A stretch of 64,000 bases of DNA from Lachnospiraceae bacterium (GCA_024403335.1 JAKSSA010000003.1:1-64000); one strand, 5' to 3'. Counted from the first letter of the stretch, positions 1 to 9,197 are shown. Numbers and translations: made by a program. The notes: generated by a model from the letters alone, not told the origin.

Positions 1-61
1 ACACAATACAACGCCTTTTTCAAGCTTTATATCAAAGAATAGCACTGAAATTCTGCTTATA

Positions 62-997
62 TTACTCATCTTTTTTCTCAATGTAAAAAATATCTGCATC
101 CTTTTCAGTCAAAACACTTTCATCTTTGGCAGCCTTAATGCTTTCAATGCTTTCCTGTACTATCTCACCAAACTTTTCCACAGCTTTCTTTGTATAATGA
201 GCAACCTTTTTAACAATGAAAACAGGACGATTTATTACTTCCTCGCCAAACTTTGAAAAAGCTTTTAACACAGTTTCCATCTGGTCCGAACGACTGATGC
301 CTGTCTTGCACCATATTACGAAATGTTCACAATTATGACCAAAGGTACTGTAATTTTGTTCAGCCCAGCCTTCACCATGTTCACAAGGCAAGTCATATAC
401 TCCATGTTCTGCTACATATTTTGCTCTTGCAACCACTTCTTCATTAGAATATGTGAAAATATCCATTAATAGCTGTTTTTCATCATCACTTGCAAATAGT
501 TCAGGATGACTTTCAAGCAATTTAACAAAAGTTCTATGTTTCCCATTCTTTAAGGCAATATTATTCAAGTCCAAAACACCTAATTTTTCAACATAATTTG
601 CCTTAACGGTACTTCCAACAAAACCTTTTAATCCTTCAAATGGGCCTAACAGAAAGTCTTCAAAATCCGCCTCATGCACATATAATTTCTTTATCTCAGG
701 ATGTTTCTTATCCATTGCAAGATGGATAACCTTGTCATCACCAACATAAATTCCGCTATGTGAAAAAAGGCCATATCTGTCTACTGTAACGATATCACCC
801 GGAACCAAAGTATTAATAAACTGTCTTAATTTCAAATCACTTTCTTCAACAACCTTTAAATCCTCAATGTCGTCAAAAACGTAGTCATTATCACTTTTAT
901 TGTTTCTATCTTCACTTTTATTATTTTTTTCTTCTTCATCTAAGGAGGTCCACATTCCTCCGCTTCTTAACTTTTCATGATCAACCTTTATTGGCAT
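62..997 (-). CDS. LRAT/NC-domain (permuted papain-like) protein
   Basis: 311-residue protein of the LRAT/NC family (circularly permuted NlpC/P60 fold). The first ~60 residues are highly charged. The domain proper starts with a PGDIV segment and the His-bearing motif FSHSGIYVG (His about residue 80), with a second His in VIHLA. The presumed catalytic Cys is in NCEHFVIWCKTG (about residue 223). Family members are lipid acyltransferases/hydrolases or cell-wall amidase-like enzymes; the substrate here is unknown. There is no signal peptide, so it should be cytosolic or membrane-associated through the basic C-terminal helix. I chose the ATG preceded by GAGGTGG instead of the GTG two codons upstream. 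It is monocistronic: a terminator-like hairpin separates it from the ABC operon upstream. Confidence 0.75.
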   Translation of the reverse strand: MPIKVDHEKLRSGGMWTSLDEEEKNNKSEDRNNKSDNDYVFDDIEDLKVVEESDLKLRQFINTLVPGDIVTVDRYGLFSHSGIYVGDDKVIHLAMDKKHPEIKKLYVHEADFEDFLLGPFEGLKGFVGSTVKANYVEKLGVLDLNNIALKNGKHRTFVKLLESHPELFASDDEKQLLMDIFTYSNEEVVARAKYVAEHGVYDLPCEHGEGWAEQNYSTFGHNCEHFVIWCKTGISRSDQMETVLKAFSKFGEEVINRPVFIVKKVAHYTKKAVEKFGEIVQESIESIKAAKDESVLTEKDADIFYIEKKDE

Positions 998-1014
998 TTC
1001 CACCTCACAAAAAA

Positions 1015-1070
1015 CTCACAGGATTTTATGCAATTATACTACAATGCATTTGCAAAATAAATCCTGTGAG
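1015..1070 (-). terminator. terminator-like hairpin with embedded -10 element
   Basis: Perfect 12-bp inverted repeat (CTCACAGGATTT / AAATCCTGTGAG) with a 32-nt loop, followed on the minus strand by TTTTTT. It lies 88 nt after the fused ABC gene and directly before the ribosome-binding site of the LRAT-like gene. The loop contains TATAAT on the minus strand, so a promoter for the LRAT-like gene could start inside the terminator. Confidence 0.6.
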
Positions 1071-1157
1071 CTATATTTAAGGTAATTTTAATATATATAA
1101 ATTTATAATTATTACATCTCAACGATTTCCTTATGCTAATTCTTGCTCGTTTTCCCT

Positions 1158-2714
1158 TTATTCACCTGATAATCGAATCAGTTCTGAGCCTAACAGTTCT
1201 GCCTCGTCACTATTATGCAAGGCAACTACCATTGTCCTGCCACACCTTTCCTTCTTTATGAAATCCGCAGTTTTCTTCTTACTATCCTCATCTAACCCCG
1301 TAAAAGGCTCGTCAAGTAATAAAAGAGCTGCATCCGAAAGCATTGTGCGAATAATCGCAACCCTTCGTTTCATACCACCGGAATATGTGCTTACTGCCTG
1401 ATTATTTTCTTTATCAAGGCCAACTAACTCCATGCTTTCAAATATTTTCCCCACAGAAATTAAAGGATTAACAACCTGAATATTCGTCAAAGCTGAAGCA
1501 TTCTCAATAAGTCTGTTCTCCTGAAAAACATAAGCTGTTTTTTCACTTGTTCCTTCAATACTACCACTATCCAAAGTTTCAAGTCCTGAAAGCAATCTGA
1601 ACAAAGTAGTTTTTCCGCTTCCACTTGGTCCTGTCAAGCAGGTTATACCGTCATTAAATGTATAGGAGAAATTATCGAAAACCACTTTTTTATTTTCATT
1701 CTTTCTGAATACATCAAACTCTGAAGCAGCTTTGAAAGACTTGCTTATGTTCTTTACGCTAACAACAGTCCCCTTCTGTGCACTATCATCTGTGTCATTT
1801 CCATTCTGCATCTTTTCTTCTTTACTTACTGAAGATTCATTTCCTGATGCTTTCTCTACTTTATTTCCGGATTTTTCCGCAACTTCATTTTCAGATATTT
1901 TTTCATATTCTTTGAAATCATCTATACCAGAATTCAAGGTTTCTTCTTTTAAACTGAAATTAATAAGTCTTTGTCTTAACTTATTCAATAAAAGTAAAAC
2001 CACTTTTTCAAGAACAAAGCTGATAATGACAATTACCACTGTAATTGCAAAAAGTTCATCTGACATAAGATAAAGCTTTGAATCGTAAAGAAGTCTGCCA
2101 AGTGAGAAATTCGGCAATCCTATAACTTCAGCTGCCACACCTGACTTAATTGCAAATCCAAGTCCAACTGAAATAGAAGCAAATATCTGCGGCAAAAGTT
2201 CCGGAAAATAAATAAAACGGTACTTTAAGCCACTTCGCATCCTGAAAACCTTTGCCATCTCAAGCAATTCCTTTGAAAGATTGTCAAGGCCTGTCAAAAG
2301 ATTAGTATAAGAAATTGGCAATACCATTAAGAATACAACAATAACCGAAAGATTTTTCGACTCTACCCAAAGCAACACCAAAATAACAAAGGATGCAACA
2401 GGCACAGCCTTAATCAGTCTAATCATAGGTGTCAGCAGCTTTCTAACAATCGAAACATTGTAAGAAAGAACTGCGAATATGATACCACCAAGCAATCCAA
2501 GGAAAAATCCAAGCAGGATTTTGCTTACGGAAGTAAGCAATGTCAGATAGAATTCCCCGTCCGACATCATTCTCAACAGAGCCTTTAATGTCATAAACGG
2601 AGTGGGAAGAATAACCTTTTTATTAACAAAAACCGCAAGAAGCTGCCACAGTATTATCCAAAATACTGTGACAAAACCTGCGGTTAAAAGTTTTTTTATT
2701 CTCTCATTTTTCAT
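1158..2714 (-). CDS. fused ABC transporter permease-ATPase (SsuC-SsuB type)
   Basis: 518-residue fusion of both inner components of a nitrate/sulfonate/taurine-type importer. Residues ~1-255 are a BPD-type permease with about six membrane segments and the EAA-like loop near residues 150-170. A charged, Ser/Lys/Glu-rich linker (~256-315) leads to an ATPase with Walker A GPSGSGKTT (~362-370), signature YSGGMKRR and Walker B ALLLLDEP. In most genomes these are two proteins. The upstream gene is the matching binding lipoprotein, so the operon provides a complete importer. The substrate is not deducible: the family covers sulfonates, nitrate, thiamine-precursor pyrimidines and similar small molecules. 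No strong ribosome-binding site precedes the ATG. Confidence 0.85.
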   Translation of the reverse strand: MKNERIKKLLTAGFVTVFWIILWQLLAVFVNKKVILPTPFMTLKALLRMMSDGEFYLTLLTSVSKILLGFFLGLLGGIIFAVLSYNVSIVRKLLTPMIRLIKAVPVASFVILVLLWVESKNLSVIVVFLMVLPISYTNLLTGLDNLSKELLEMAKVFRMRSGLKYRFIYFPELLPQIFASISVGLGFAIKSGVAAEVIGLPNFSLGRLLYDSKLYLMSDELFAITVVIVIISFVLEKVVLLLLNKLRQRLINFSLKEETLNSGIDDFKEYEKISENEVAEKSGNKVEKASGNESSVSKEEKMQNGNDTDDSAQKGTVVSVKNISKSFKAASEFDVFRKNENKKVVFDNFSYTFNDGITCLTGPSGSGKTTLFRLLSGLETLDSGSIEGTSEKTAYVFQENRLIENASALTNIQVVNPLISVGKIFESMELVGLDKENNQAVSTYSGGMKRRVAIIRTMLSDAALLLLDEPFTGLDEDSKKKTADFIKKERCGRTMVVALHNSDEAELLGSELIRLSGE

Positions 2715-2769
2715 AAAGTAATAAAGCCTTACATTATTCTCTTATGAAGAGCAAATAACCATTTTTAAC

Positions 2770-3855
2770 TTATTTCCAGAATATACCTTCATCCGGCATT
2801 TTTCCACCAACCGCCTTAGGATTCTGATCAAATAAGGTCTTTAAATATGCATTAAGCTTAGTCTGCATTTCCTGTCCTGTAATAAAAGTAACATTGCAGT
2901 AAGGAATTGCCTTTTCAGCAACCTTTGCCTTAAAGATGTCAAAGCTTTCAAGTAACTGTGCGGTCTTGTCAACATTTGTTACATAACCTGCAGACTTCTC
3001 ATATTCCTCTAAGAAGTTCTCAACAACGCCCTTGTTATTCTTTGCATATTCTGCATTAACAACTAAAACACCTGTAACAACGGTACTGTCCTTATCAAGT
3101 GTTTCCCATTCCTTTGTAACATCTAATGCAATTGTTACCTCTTTGTTGTTCATCATTACGCTTGTAACATAAGGCTGAGGAAGCATTGCGATAGTAGGTT
3201 CGGTAGTTCCGTTAAGCATAGCAGCAACTTCTGTAGCTTCTGACTTGTACTCAATTGTTACATCCTTGTCAGGATCAATTCCTGCATTTGTTAAAAGAGT
3301 TCTTAATGTATATTCAGGTGTTGTGCCCTTACCTGTTGAGTAAATTGTCTTGCCCTTTAAATCTGCAACTGACTTAACCTGGTCACCTGTCTGTACAATA
3401 TACAATACACCAAGTGTGTTAATTGCACAAATCTGTACACCACCCTCTGTCTTCTGATAAAGAGTAGCTGCGAGGTTAGCAGGTACACATGCAAACTGTA
3501 AGTCGCCCTTGATTAAAGATGCTGTAATTTCATCAGCAGCACCGGCAATCTGGAATTCATACTTATTGTAGCTTGTGCCGTTCTTTGCTTCGTCCATAAG
3601 CTTAACCATACCAATAGCTGTAGGTCCTTTAAGCACTGCTACCTTTAATTCAGCAGGATCTGCCTTAACCGGTACTACAGGCTCTTCAACTACATCTGTC
3701 TTAACTTCAACATTTTCTTCCTTAACAGTATTTGTTATGGAAGGTGTAGAGTTTTCAGGTACATCATTTTTTGTTTCAGGTTCTTTTTCACCACAACCTG
3801 CAAATGAAAGCACTAATGCTAATAAAAGTGCCAATGTCATAAATCTTTTTTTCAT
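2770..3855 (-). CDS. ABC transporter substrate-binding lipoprotein (SsuA/NMT1-like)
   Basis: 361 residues with a lipoprotein signal (hydrophobic stretch ending LSFAGCGE, acylated Cys about residue 21), a Pro/Glu/Val-rich linker to ~70, then a periplasmic-binding-protein type II domain of the SsuA/NMT1/THI5 class (typical start LKVAVLKGPTAIGMVKL). It would capture the ligand outside the membrane and deliver it to the fused permease-ATPase encoded 55 nt downstream. Start ATG follows AGGAGAG. A 7-bp hairpin (CTGAAAT/ATTTCAG, 3874-3894) sits just upstream of the ribosome-binding site. Ligand unknown. Confidence 0.85.
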   Translation of the reverse strand: MKKRFMTLALLLALVLSFAGCGEKEPETKNDVPENSTPSITNTVKEENVEVKTDVVEEPVVPVKADPAELKVAVLKGPTAIGMVKLMDEAKNGTSYNKYEFQIAGAADEITASLIKGDLQFACVPANLAATLYQKTEGGVQICAINTLGVLYIVQTGDQVKSVADLKGKTIYSTGKGTTPEYTLRTLLTNAGIDPDKDVTIEYKSEATEVAAMLNGTTEPTIAMLPQPYVTSVMMNNKEVTIALDVTKEWETLDKDSTVVTGVLVVNAEYAKNNKGVVENFLEEYEKSAGYVTNVDKTAQLLESFDIFKAKVAEKAIPYCNVTFITGQEMQTKLNAYLKTLFDQNPKAVGGKMPDEGIFWK

Positions 3856-3933
3856 GTTCTCTCCTGTCCCATTCTGAAATAATGTTCATTTCAGTCCTTC
3901 TGCCACAAATTTCTTTGCACGCAGCCATAGATT

Positions 3934-4182
3934 CTACTTTGAGTACATGGTTTTGACAGCAACTCCACTAAGCATACCAAGTTTTCCGGACAAAGAGCTG
4001 ATGATCTGTGTTGATGCATCAATAGCGATACTGATTACGGAAAGGTTCTTCTTTTTATAAGGAATACCCATTCTGCCGATGATATAATCCGCATATGCAT
4101 GAAGTATCTCATTAACTGCCTTTGTGCTTTCAGGTTCAGTAATTACGATACCAATCAAAGCAAGTCTTGACTCATCATCCAT
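3934..4182 (-). CDS. TM1266-like (iron-only hydrogenase system regulator family) protein
   Basis: 82-residue protein beginning MDDESRLALIGIVITEP, typical of the small NikR-C/ACT-like TM1266 family often called iron-only hydrogenase system regulator. It has no DNA-binding domain of its own. I start at the internal ATG with GAGAGG upstream; an ORF extending 20 codons further has no ribosome-binding site. It is first in an operon with the substrate-binding lipoprotein (78 nt downstream) and the fused permease-ATPase, and it lies behind a possible attenuated leader. No hydrogenase genes are in the window, so a small-molecule-sensing role for this transporter is an inference. Confidence 0.7.
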   Translation of the reverse strand: MDDESRLALIGIVITEPESTKAVNEILHAYADYIIGRMGIPYKKKNLSVISIAIDASTQIISSLSGKLGMLSGVAVKTMYSK

Positions 4183-4302
4183 TTTTCGCCTCTCTTTCTG
4201 CCCTTTGCAATCAGCTTCCATCGTCGCACTTTCAACAGCCACTTACTTCTTCATTAAAAATAAGTATTCTATGGCATATGCTTAAACTTCGCCTAATCGC
4301 AT

Positions 4303-4343
4303 AAAAAAACTCCATGCGAACACAAGGAGTACTGTGCATCCGC
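4303..4343 (-). promoter_or_regulatory. candidate attenuator (terminator with competing antiterminator)
   Basis: On the minus strand ACTCC and GGAGT form a short stem with a 12-nt loop followed by seven T, which is terminator-like. The upstream segment 4335-4343 (GCGGATGCA) can pair, with G-U wobbles, over nine positions with TGTGTTCGC (4316-4324), which is the terminator loop. The two structures exclude each other. The element lies between a promoter at 4435-4463 and the transporter operon. Confidence 0.4.
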
Positions 4344-4434
4344 CTTCTCATTTGGACAAACCATAATGTATTCAGAACGTATGAATAATATTTTGCGCTT
4401 CCAAATCAGGAATCCCTTTTCTGTCAGCGTGCTT

Positions 4435-4463
4435 ATTATACAAAAAAGGCCTGCCAAAAGCAA
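4435..4463 (-). promoter_or_regulatory. putative sigma-A promoter of the TM1266/ABC operon
   Basis: Minus-strand TTGCTT, 17-nt spacer, TATAAT. It overlaps the dgt terminator and would produce a leader of about 110 nt before the attenuator-like hairpin. Confidence 0.45.
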
Positions 4464-4466
4464 GCC
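4442..4466 (-). terminator. intrinsic terminator of dgt
   Basis: Minus-strand stem GGCTTGC/GCAGGCC (one G-T wobble) with a 5-nt loop followed by TTTTTTG, beginning seven bases after the dgt stop codon. Confidence 0.7.
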
Positions 4467-4472
4467 CTATTT

Positions 4473-5951
4473 TTACATCATAACAATTTCATTGAAGCTC
4501 TTGATTGCATATTCATCGGTCATGCCGGCTATGAAGTCAGTTACGCTCTGGATGTAGGTCAACTTGTTAATAAAGTCACCATATACCTTCTTTGCGCCCT
4601 GAGTTGAGTTGAACATTTCTCTGAATTTGTCGATAGCAATGATCTGGAGCATATCACTTTCAGTCAAACTCGAAGTATTCTTCTGAAGCTTTAAGTTCTT
4701 ATCTTCTTCGATTAAAGCAATAACAGACTTGTTGCTGTGTTTAACCGAGAAATTAACAAATTCCTTAACAAAACCCATGCCGTAATAGTTTTCTGATACA
4801 AGCTTTCTTAAAGTATCCACGCCTGATGTTTCAAAGTTACTTGCAAGGAAATTATATAATTCCTGGATAACCAAAGTACAATACTTATTACCGCTTTCAA
4901 ATTTAGGATTTCTGTAAATATATTCATAATTGAAATCCTTAATTCGTTTTATGGTTTCATAAGCTTCAGGGCTGAAACATATTCCTTTTTCAGGGCTTGA
5001 ATTTCTTGTAATACTGTCAATCATCTTACCCATGATAGAGGTTGTGTTAATTCTCTTGATTCTTTCCTCATCACCTATTTTTGTCTGCTTCGCCAAATCC
5101 TTTAAAGCCTTCAAATCATGTCCGTCAAGATATCCAAGCCTTATCGCATCTTCGATATCTCGTCCAAGATAAGCAATCTTATCAGATACTTTCACTACAA
5201 CGCCTTCCCAGGTTGCTGCATTAACCTGTGCAGGTCTGACTATCTCTGACAAATCTCCAAGCTCTGTTCTTGGGAACAAAGCATTGTCATCAACTTCACC
5301 ACAATGGCAAACAATACCATCACGGGTTGCATAGGTCAAATCAAGATTGTTAAACTTTCCTTTGGAATTTTCAAGAAATTCGATATTATCAACCAATCGA
5401 AGACCGTTCTTTTCATGCCAGAAAACCTTAATTGCTTTTGACCTGTCAGATTTATTATTTACAAAGGCTTCAAGCTGTGATTTATCAACACCATATTCCT
5501 TCTTAAGCTTATCCTCTGTCAAACCTGAGTTTTCGTCATTAATCATCTGATTTAAAGAAGTTGCCAGCAAATCATTTAAAACTGTTTCACCTCTGTGTCC
5601 AAAGGGCGAATGTCCCAAATCATGTGCAATAGCAATTGAACGAGTCAGTTCCTCATTTAATCCAAGAGTTTTCGCAATTCCCGAGCTTACTGATTCCACA
5701 TGCATTACATGTTCTATTCTTGTGCATATGTGGTCGTTTCCACCGCCTGAATAGAAAACCTGGGTTTTAGATTTCAATCTTCTGAAAGCAAGACAGTGCA
5801 AAACGCGGGTATAGTCGCGCACAAAGGGAGTGCGCACATCATCCGGCTTGTCACTTAATTTGGATTCTCTGATTGACAGCTTATTCCAGTTAGGAGTACC
5901 TTCTCTTGCTGCTACCTCATAAAATTTTCCTCTGCTTTCGTCAATTCCCAT
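4473..5951 (-). CDS. dgt: dGTPase-family HD triphosphohydrolase
   Basis: 492-residue deoxyguanosinetriphosphate triphosphohydrolase-like protein, which hydrolyses dNTP to deoxynucleoside and triphosphate. The HD-domain metal ligands are visible as RIEHVMHVESVS and IAHDLGHSPFGHRGE in the first 120 residues, with the later Asp in KVSDKIAYLGRDIEDA. The start is the ATG after GGAGGA (a TTG sits one codon upstream). It is co-directional with rdgB, 13 nt downstream of its stop; both are nucleotide-pool sanitation enzymes. A terminator follows the stop. Confidence 0.88.
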   Translation of the reverse strand: MGIDESRGKFYEVAAREGTPNWNKLSIRESKLSDKPDDVRTPFVRDYTRVLHCLAFRRLKSKTQVFYSGGGNDHICTRIEHVMHVESVSSGIAKTLGLNEELTRSIAIAHDLGHSPFGHRGETVLNDLLATSLNQMINDENSGLTEDKLKKEYGVDKSQLEAFVNNKSDRSKAIKVFWHEKNGLRLVDNIEFLENSKGKFNNLDLTYATRDGIVCHCGEVDDNALFPRTELGDLSEIVRPAQVNAATWEGVVVKVSDKIAYLGRDIEDAIRLGYLDGHDLKALKDLAKQTKIGDEERIKRINTTSIMGKMIDSITRNSSPEKGICFSPEAYETIKRIKDFNYEYIYRNPKFESGNKYCTLVIQELYNFLASNFETSGVDTLRKLVSENYYGMGFVKEFVNFSVKHSNKSVIALIEEDKNLKLQKNTSSLTESDMLQIIAIDKFREMFNSTQGAKKVYGDFINKLTYIQSVTDFIAGMTDEYAIKSFNEIVMM

Positions 5952-5964
5952 CAATATCCTCCGT

Positions 5965-6561
5965 TTAATAAACTTCTTTTTCGATTATTTCTCTTAACTG
6001 TCTGAACGCTTTACCTCTGTGACTTATCTCATTCTTCTCTTCAGGTGACATCTCTGCTGTCGTTTTACCAAAAGAAGGAATGTAGAATATGGGATCGTAC
6101 CCAAAGCCGTTGCTTCCCTTTGCCTCGTAAGCAATCTCTCCGTCAAATACTGCTCTGGTTGTAAACTCGCGTCCATCAGGCAAACATAACGCTGCTGCAC
6201 AAACATATCTTGCAGCTCTTTCATCCCCTGTCTTACCTTTGAGTTTTTCAAGTATAATAGGGTTTTTAATGTCGTAAGATGTATCTTCACCAAGATAACG
6301 TGCTGAATAAATGCCGGGGCCCCAATCCATAGCTTTGATTTCAATTCCTGAATCATCAGCTATTGCAGGCAAACCTGTCAACCTCACAAGTTCTCTTGCT
6401 TTAATTAACGAGTTTTCCTCGTAAGTTGTTCCATCTTCAACAATATCAGCCTTAATTCCGGCTTCCTTCATTGATTTAATAGTAATTCCAAGACCTGCAA
6501 GAATTTCCTGTATTTCGCGTACTTTTCCTGCATTACCTGTAGCAAAAATCATTTCCTTCAT
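5965..6561 (-). CDS. rdgB: XTP/dITP diphosphatase (RdgB/HAM1 family)
   Basis: 198 residues, the full family length. The N-terminal FATGNAGKVREIQEIL (substrate loop), the metal-binding IVEDGTTYEENSLIKARELV and the ADDSGIEI motif are all present, as is SNGFGYDPIF and the C-terminal SHRGKAFRQL. It hydrolyses deaminated purine triphosphates (XTP, ITP, dITP) to keep them out of DNA and RNA. The ATG has AAGGG upstream. It is transcribed directly into dgt. Confidence 0.93.
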   Translation of the reverse strand: MKEMIFATGNAGKVREIQEILAGLGITIKSMKEAGIKADIVEDGTTYEENSLIKARELVRLTGLPAIADDSGIEIKAMDWGPGIYSARYLGEDTSYDIKNPIILEKLKGKTGDERAARYVCAAALCLPDGREFTTRAVFDGEIAYEAKGSNGFGYDPIFYIPSFGKTTAEMSPEEKNEISHRGKAFRQLREIIEKEVY

Positions 6562-6590
6562 GTTTATAACCCTTTAAAATCTATTTCGTA

Positions 6591-6765
6591 TATTCCAAAT
6601 TCAAATTTACTAATTCAAATCCGGCATATTCTAAATTCAGATCTACTAATTCAAATCAAGTATATTACTCGAATTAAGCATATTCCAAGCTCGAATCTGC
6701 AAATTCTAATCAAGTACATTCTAAACCTAAATCTGCAAATTCAAATATACATATTCAAACATATT
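6591..6765. repeat. degenerate 36-bp tandem array, about 4.5 units
   Basis: Spacer between secDF and rdgB made of ~36-bp units beginning TATTCYAA and containing CTACTAATTCAAATC or CTGCAAATTCTAATC, plus one half unit (18 bp). Units abut with no unique spacers. Confidence 0.75.
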
Positions 6766-6814
6766 TGTTCAAATCGAATTACTTCGATTCTGTGTTTTTC
6801 AAAACTTAAAACCA

Positions 6815-9112
6815 CTACTTATTTAAATTTGCCTTGCGCTTCATATAGTCGTCATAGTCTTCTTCAGGTGCTTTATCAGCGATTTTCTTCTTAAGGAAGC
6901 ACCAGAAAGAACCTGCGATGCAAACTGAAGAATATGTACCAACAACCAAACCAACCATCAAAGGAATTGCAAATTCTCTGATAGACTGAACGCCGAGTAT
7001 AGCAATAAGGAATACCATTACAAAGGTAGTTAATGAAGTATTGATGCTTCGTGACAAGGTATCTGTAATAGCCTTGTTTGTAATAGCTTCATAATCAAAT
7101 TCAACCTTCTTCTTTGCATAACCCTGTGATTTTGCAGCTTCTTCCTTCTGCTTGTTAACGGATTCACGAATTCTGTCAAATACAACGATTGTCGCATTGA
7201 TAGAGTAACCAACAAGTGTAAGCATGCAGGCGATAAAGTTACTTGTTACTGTGATTCTTGCAAATACATAAAGTGTAATAACCACAAGTACGTCATGTAC
7301 TAAGCAGGTAACAGCACTTGCTGCAAATCTTGCATCCTTGAAACGAATCCAGATATAGATAAGCATACATACAGTCGCTATGATAACAGCTTTAATTGCA
7401 TCACTTCTCATTTCGCCACTTATTGTACCGCTAATGCTGTCATACTGAATTAAAGCATGATCAACCTGATAATCACTTTCCCATGCTGAAATAAGTAAAT
7501 CTCTTGTTTCTTCTTCAAGCTCAACAGTCTTAATGGTATAGGTGTTTTCACCATCTGTTCTTGAAATATTTGCTACCTTACCAATCTTGTCAGCTACATA
7601 CTTTTCAAGTTCACCGGTAAGATCATTTGAATACTTATCAGGGAAAGTAACAGTAAAGCTTGTACCACCCTTGAAATCAAGACCAAAATTAAGTGAGTCA
7701 CCTGTTACAGCGCCAAATACCAGCATTCCAACAATACCTGCAAGAATTACTGCACCTGAACCAATAGCATACCACTTGCCGTTTTTAACAAAATTAATGG
7801 GCTTTCTTTCTTTAGCAACACCATAAAGCTTCTCGTCTGACAAGCCAAGACCAAAAAGTGTGTAAAGAATAAATCTTGTTACACCAAGTGCAGTAAGCAT
7901 TGAAAGGATGATACCAATTGCAAGTGTAACAGCGAAGCCCTGAATTGAGCCTGTTCCTACAAAATAAAGAACTGCTGCCGCAATAAGTGTAGTAATATTG
8001 CCATCGATAATTGAAGACTTAGCCTTGTTAAAACCAATCTGCATTGAAGACATTACTGTCTTACCGGTTGCAAGCTCTTCTCTGATACGCTGGAAAATAA
8101 TGACATTGGCATCAACCGCCATACCTACAGAAAGGATGATACCTGCAACACCTGCCAAGGTTAATGAAATATCAAATGCATTTAAGAGGAAAATCATCAA
8201 ACCGATATAAATAATCAAAGCCAAGCTCGCTGCAACACCAGGGATTCTGTAATATGCAATCATAAAAAGGATAACGATAGCAAGACCTATTGAACCTGCA
8301 AGAAGTGAGGTTGAAATAGCTTCCTGACCTAATGTAGCACCTACAACGCTTGATTTAATTTCCTTAAGTTCGATAGGAAGAGCACCGATACGGATTGTTG
8401 AAGCCAGATTTTTAGCTTCATCAATACTGTTCATACCTTCAATGTAAGCCTCTCCACCATCAATAACTGTATTTACAACAGGAGCTGAAACCACTTCACC
8501 ATCGTAAACAATAGCAATGCTGTATCCAATCAACTGCTTTGTAGCCTGAGCAAATCTTAAAGTTCCAACTTCATTGAGTTTAAATTCTACGATATACTTT
8601 GGAAGACCATTATTGGAAATTGTGGTAGCATTAGCAGATGCAATATGTGAACCATCAAGAATTACATTGCTGTCTGATTTAATGGCGTCAGGCTCTTGTT
8701 CAAAAATTGCCTTTCCTGCTTCGGTAAGCTGCCATTTATCTCCAACTTTTTCTACATTACCAGGTCCCACAATATAGTAAATGGCACCGGCCTTACCAAG
8801 AGTACGCAATACTTCTTCAGCATCATTTGCACCGGGAACATCAATATTAATTCTGTTTTCACCTTCCTGGTAGCAAACTGATTCGCTGTCATAATTTGCA
8901 ATTCTTTTCTGAAGCTTATAGATAGTATCATCCATATCTTCCTGTGTAACATTGCCCTGTGCCTCATAGGTAATGCTTACACCACCTGCCAAGTCAAGTC
9001 CAAGTCCAACATTCTTTAATGCAAACTTTCCGGTCAAAGCCGAAACTACAAGTAATGCAAGTACTAAAACAACAACTGCTAATCTGATAAAACTCTGTGC
9101 TTTCTTATTCAT
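6815..9112 (-). CDS. secDF: SecD-SecF fusion, protein translocase accessory subunit
   Basis: 765-residue fusion of SecD (~1-410) and SecF (~430-765), RND-superfamily membrane proteins that use the proton-motive force to help pull secreted proteins across the membrane with SecYEG. Both copies of the signature are present: GLDLAGGVSI in the SecD half and GLDFKGGTSF in the SecF half. The SecD half has the P1 head domain and a six-helix bundle with AGIILSVGMAVDANVIIFQRIREE; the SecF half has GYSINATIVVFDRIRE. The tail is short and charged. The fusion is common in Firmicutes. It stands alone, flanked by repeat-bearing spacers. Confidence 0.95.
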   Translation of the reverse strand: MNKKAQSFIRLAVVVLVLALLVVSALTGKFALKNVGLGLDLAGGVSITYEAQGNVTQEDMDDTIYKLQKRIANYDSESVCYQEGENRINIDVPGANDAEEVLRTLGKAGAIYYIVGPGNVEKVGDKWQLTEAGKAIFEQEPDAIKSDSNVILDGSHIASANATTISNNGLPKYIVEFKLNEVGTLRFAQATKQLIGYSIAIVYDGEVVSAPVVNTVIDGGEAYIEGMNSIDEAKNLASTIRIGALPIELKEIKSSVVGATLGQEAISTSLLAGSIGLAIVILFMIAYYRIPGVAASLALIIYIGLMIFLLNAFDISLTLAGVAGIILSVGMAVDANVIIFQRIREELATGKTVMSSMQIGFNKAKSSIIDGNITTLIAAAVLYFVGTGSIQGFAVTLAIGIILSMLTALGVTRFILYTLFGLGLSDEKLYGVAKERKPINFVKNGKWYAIGSGAVILAGIVGMLVFGAVTGDSLNFGLDFKGGTSFTVTFPDKYSNDLTGELEKYVADKIGKVANISRTDGENTYTIKTVELEEETRDLLISAWESDYQVDHALIQYDSISGTISGEMRSDAIKAVIIATVCMLIYIWIRFKDARFAASAVTCLVHDVLVVITLYVFARITVTSNFIACMLTLVGYSINATIVVFDRIRESVNKQKEEAAKSQGYAKKKVEFDYEAITNKAITDTLSRSINTSLTTFVMVFLIAILGVQSIREFAIPLMVGLVVGTYSSVCIAGSFWCFLKKKIADKAPEEDYDDYMKRKANLNK

Positions 9113-9152
9113 TTTGTGTCTTCCTTCATTTCTTCAAATCATTATTCTAATC

Positions 9153-9197
9153 TTATTTTTTATGAGAATAAATCTTATTTTTCTATAAGAATAAATC
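9153..9197. repeat. tandem duplication of the 3' end of the GH127 gene
   Basis: Positions 9175-9197 (last codons and TAA of the GH127 gene) are repeated at 9153-9174 (both contain TTATTTTT and GAATAAATC), with a further partial copy at 9142-9152. Confidence 0.75.

Noticed and set aside
4321..4440. TPP riboswitch in the leader of the ABC operon
   Set aside because: A CCTGATTTGGA stretch resembles part of the TPP core but the CUGAGA and GCCAGCG features are absent.
6591..6765. 36-bp repeats resembling a CRISPR array
   Set aside because: Units follow each other without unique spacers, diverge along their whole length, and no cas genes are in the window. The same applies to the 35-bp array at 30818-31048.
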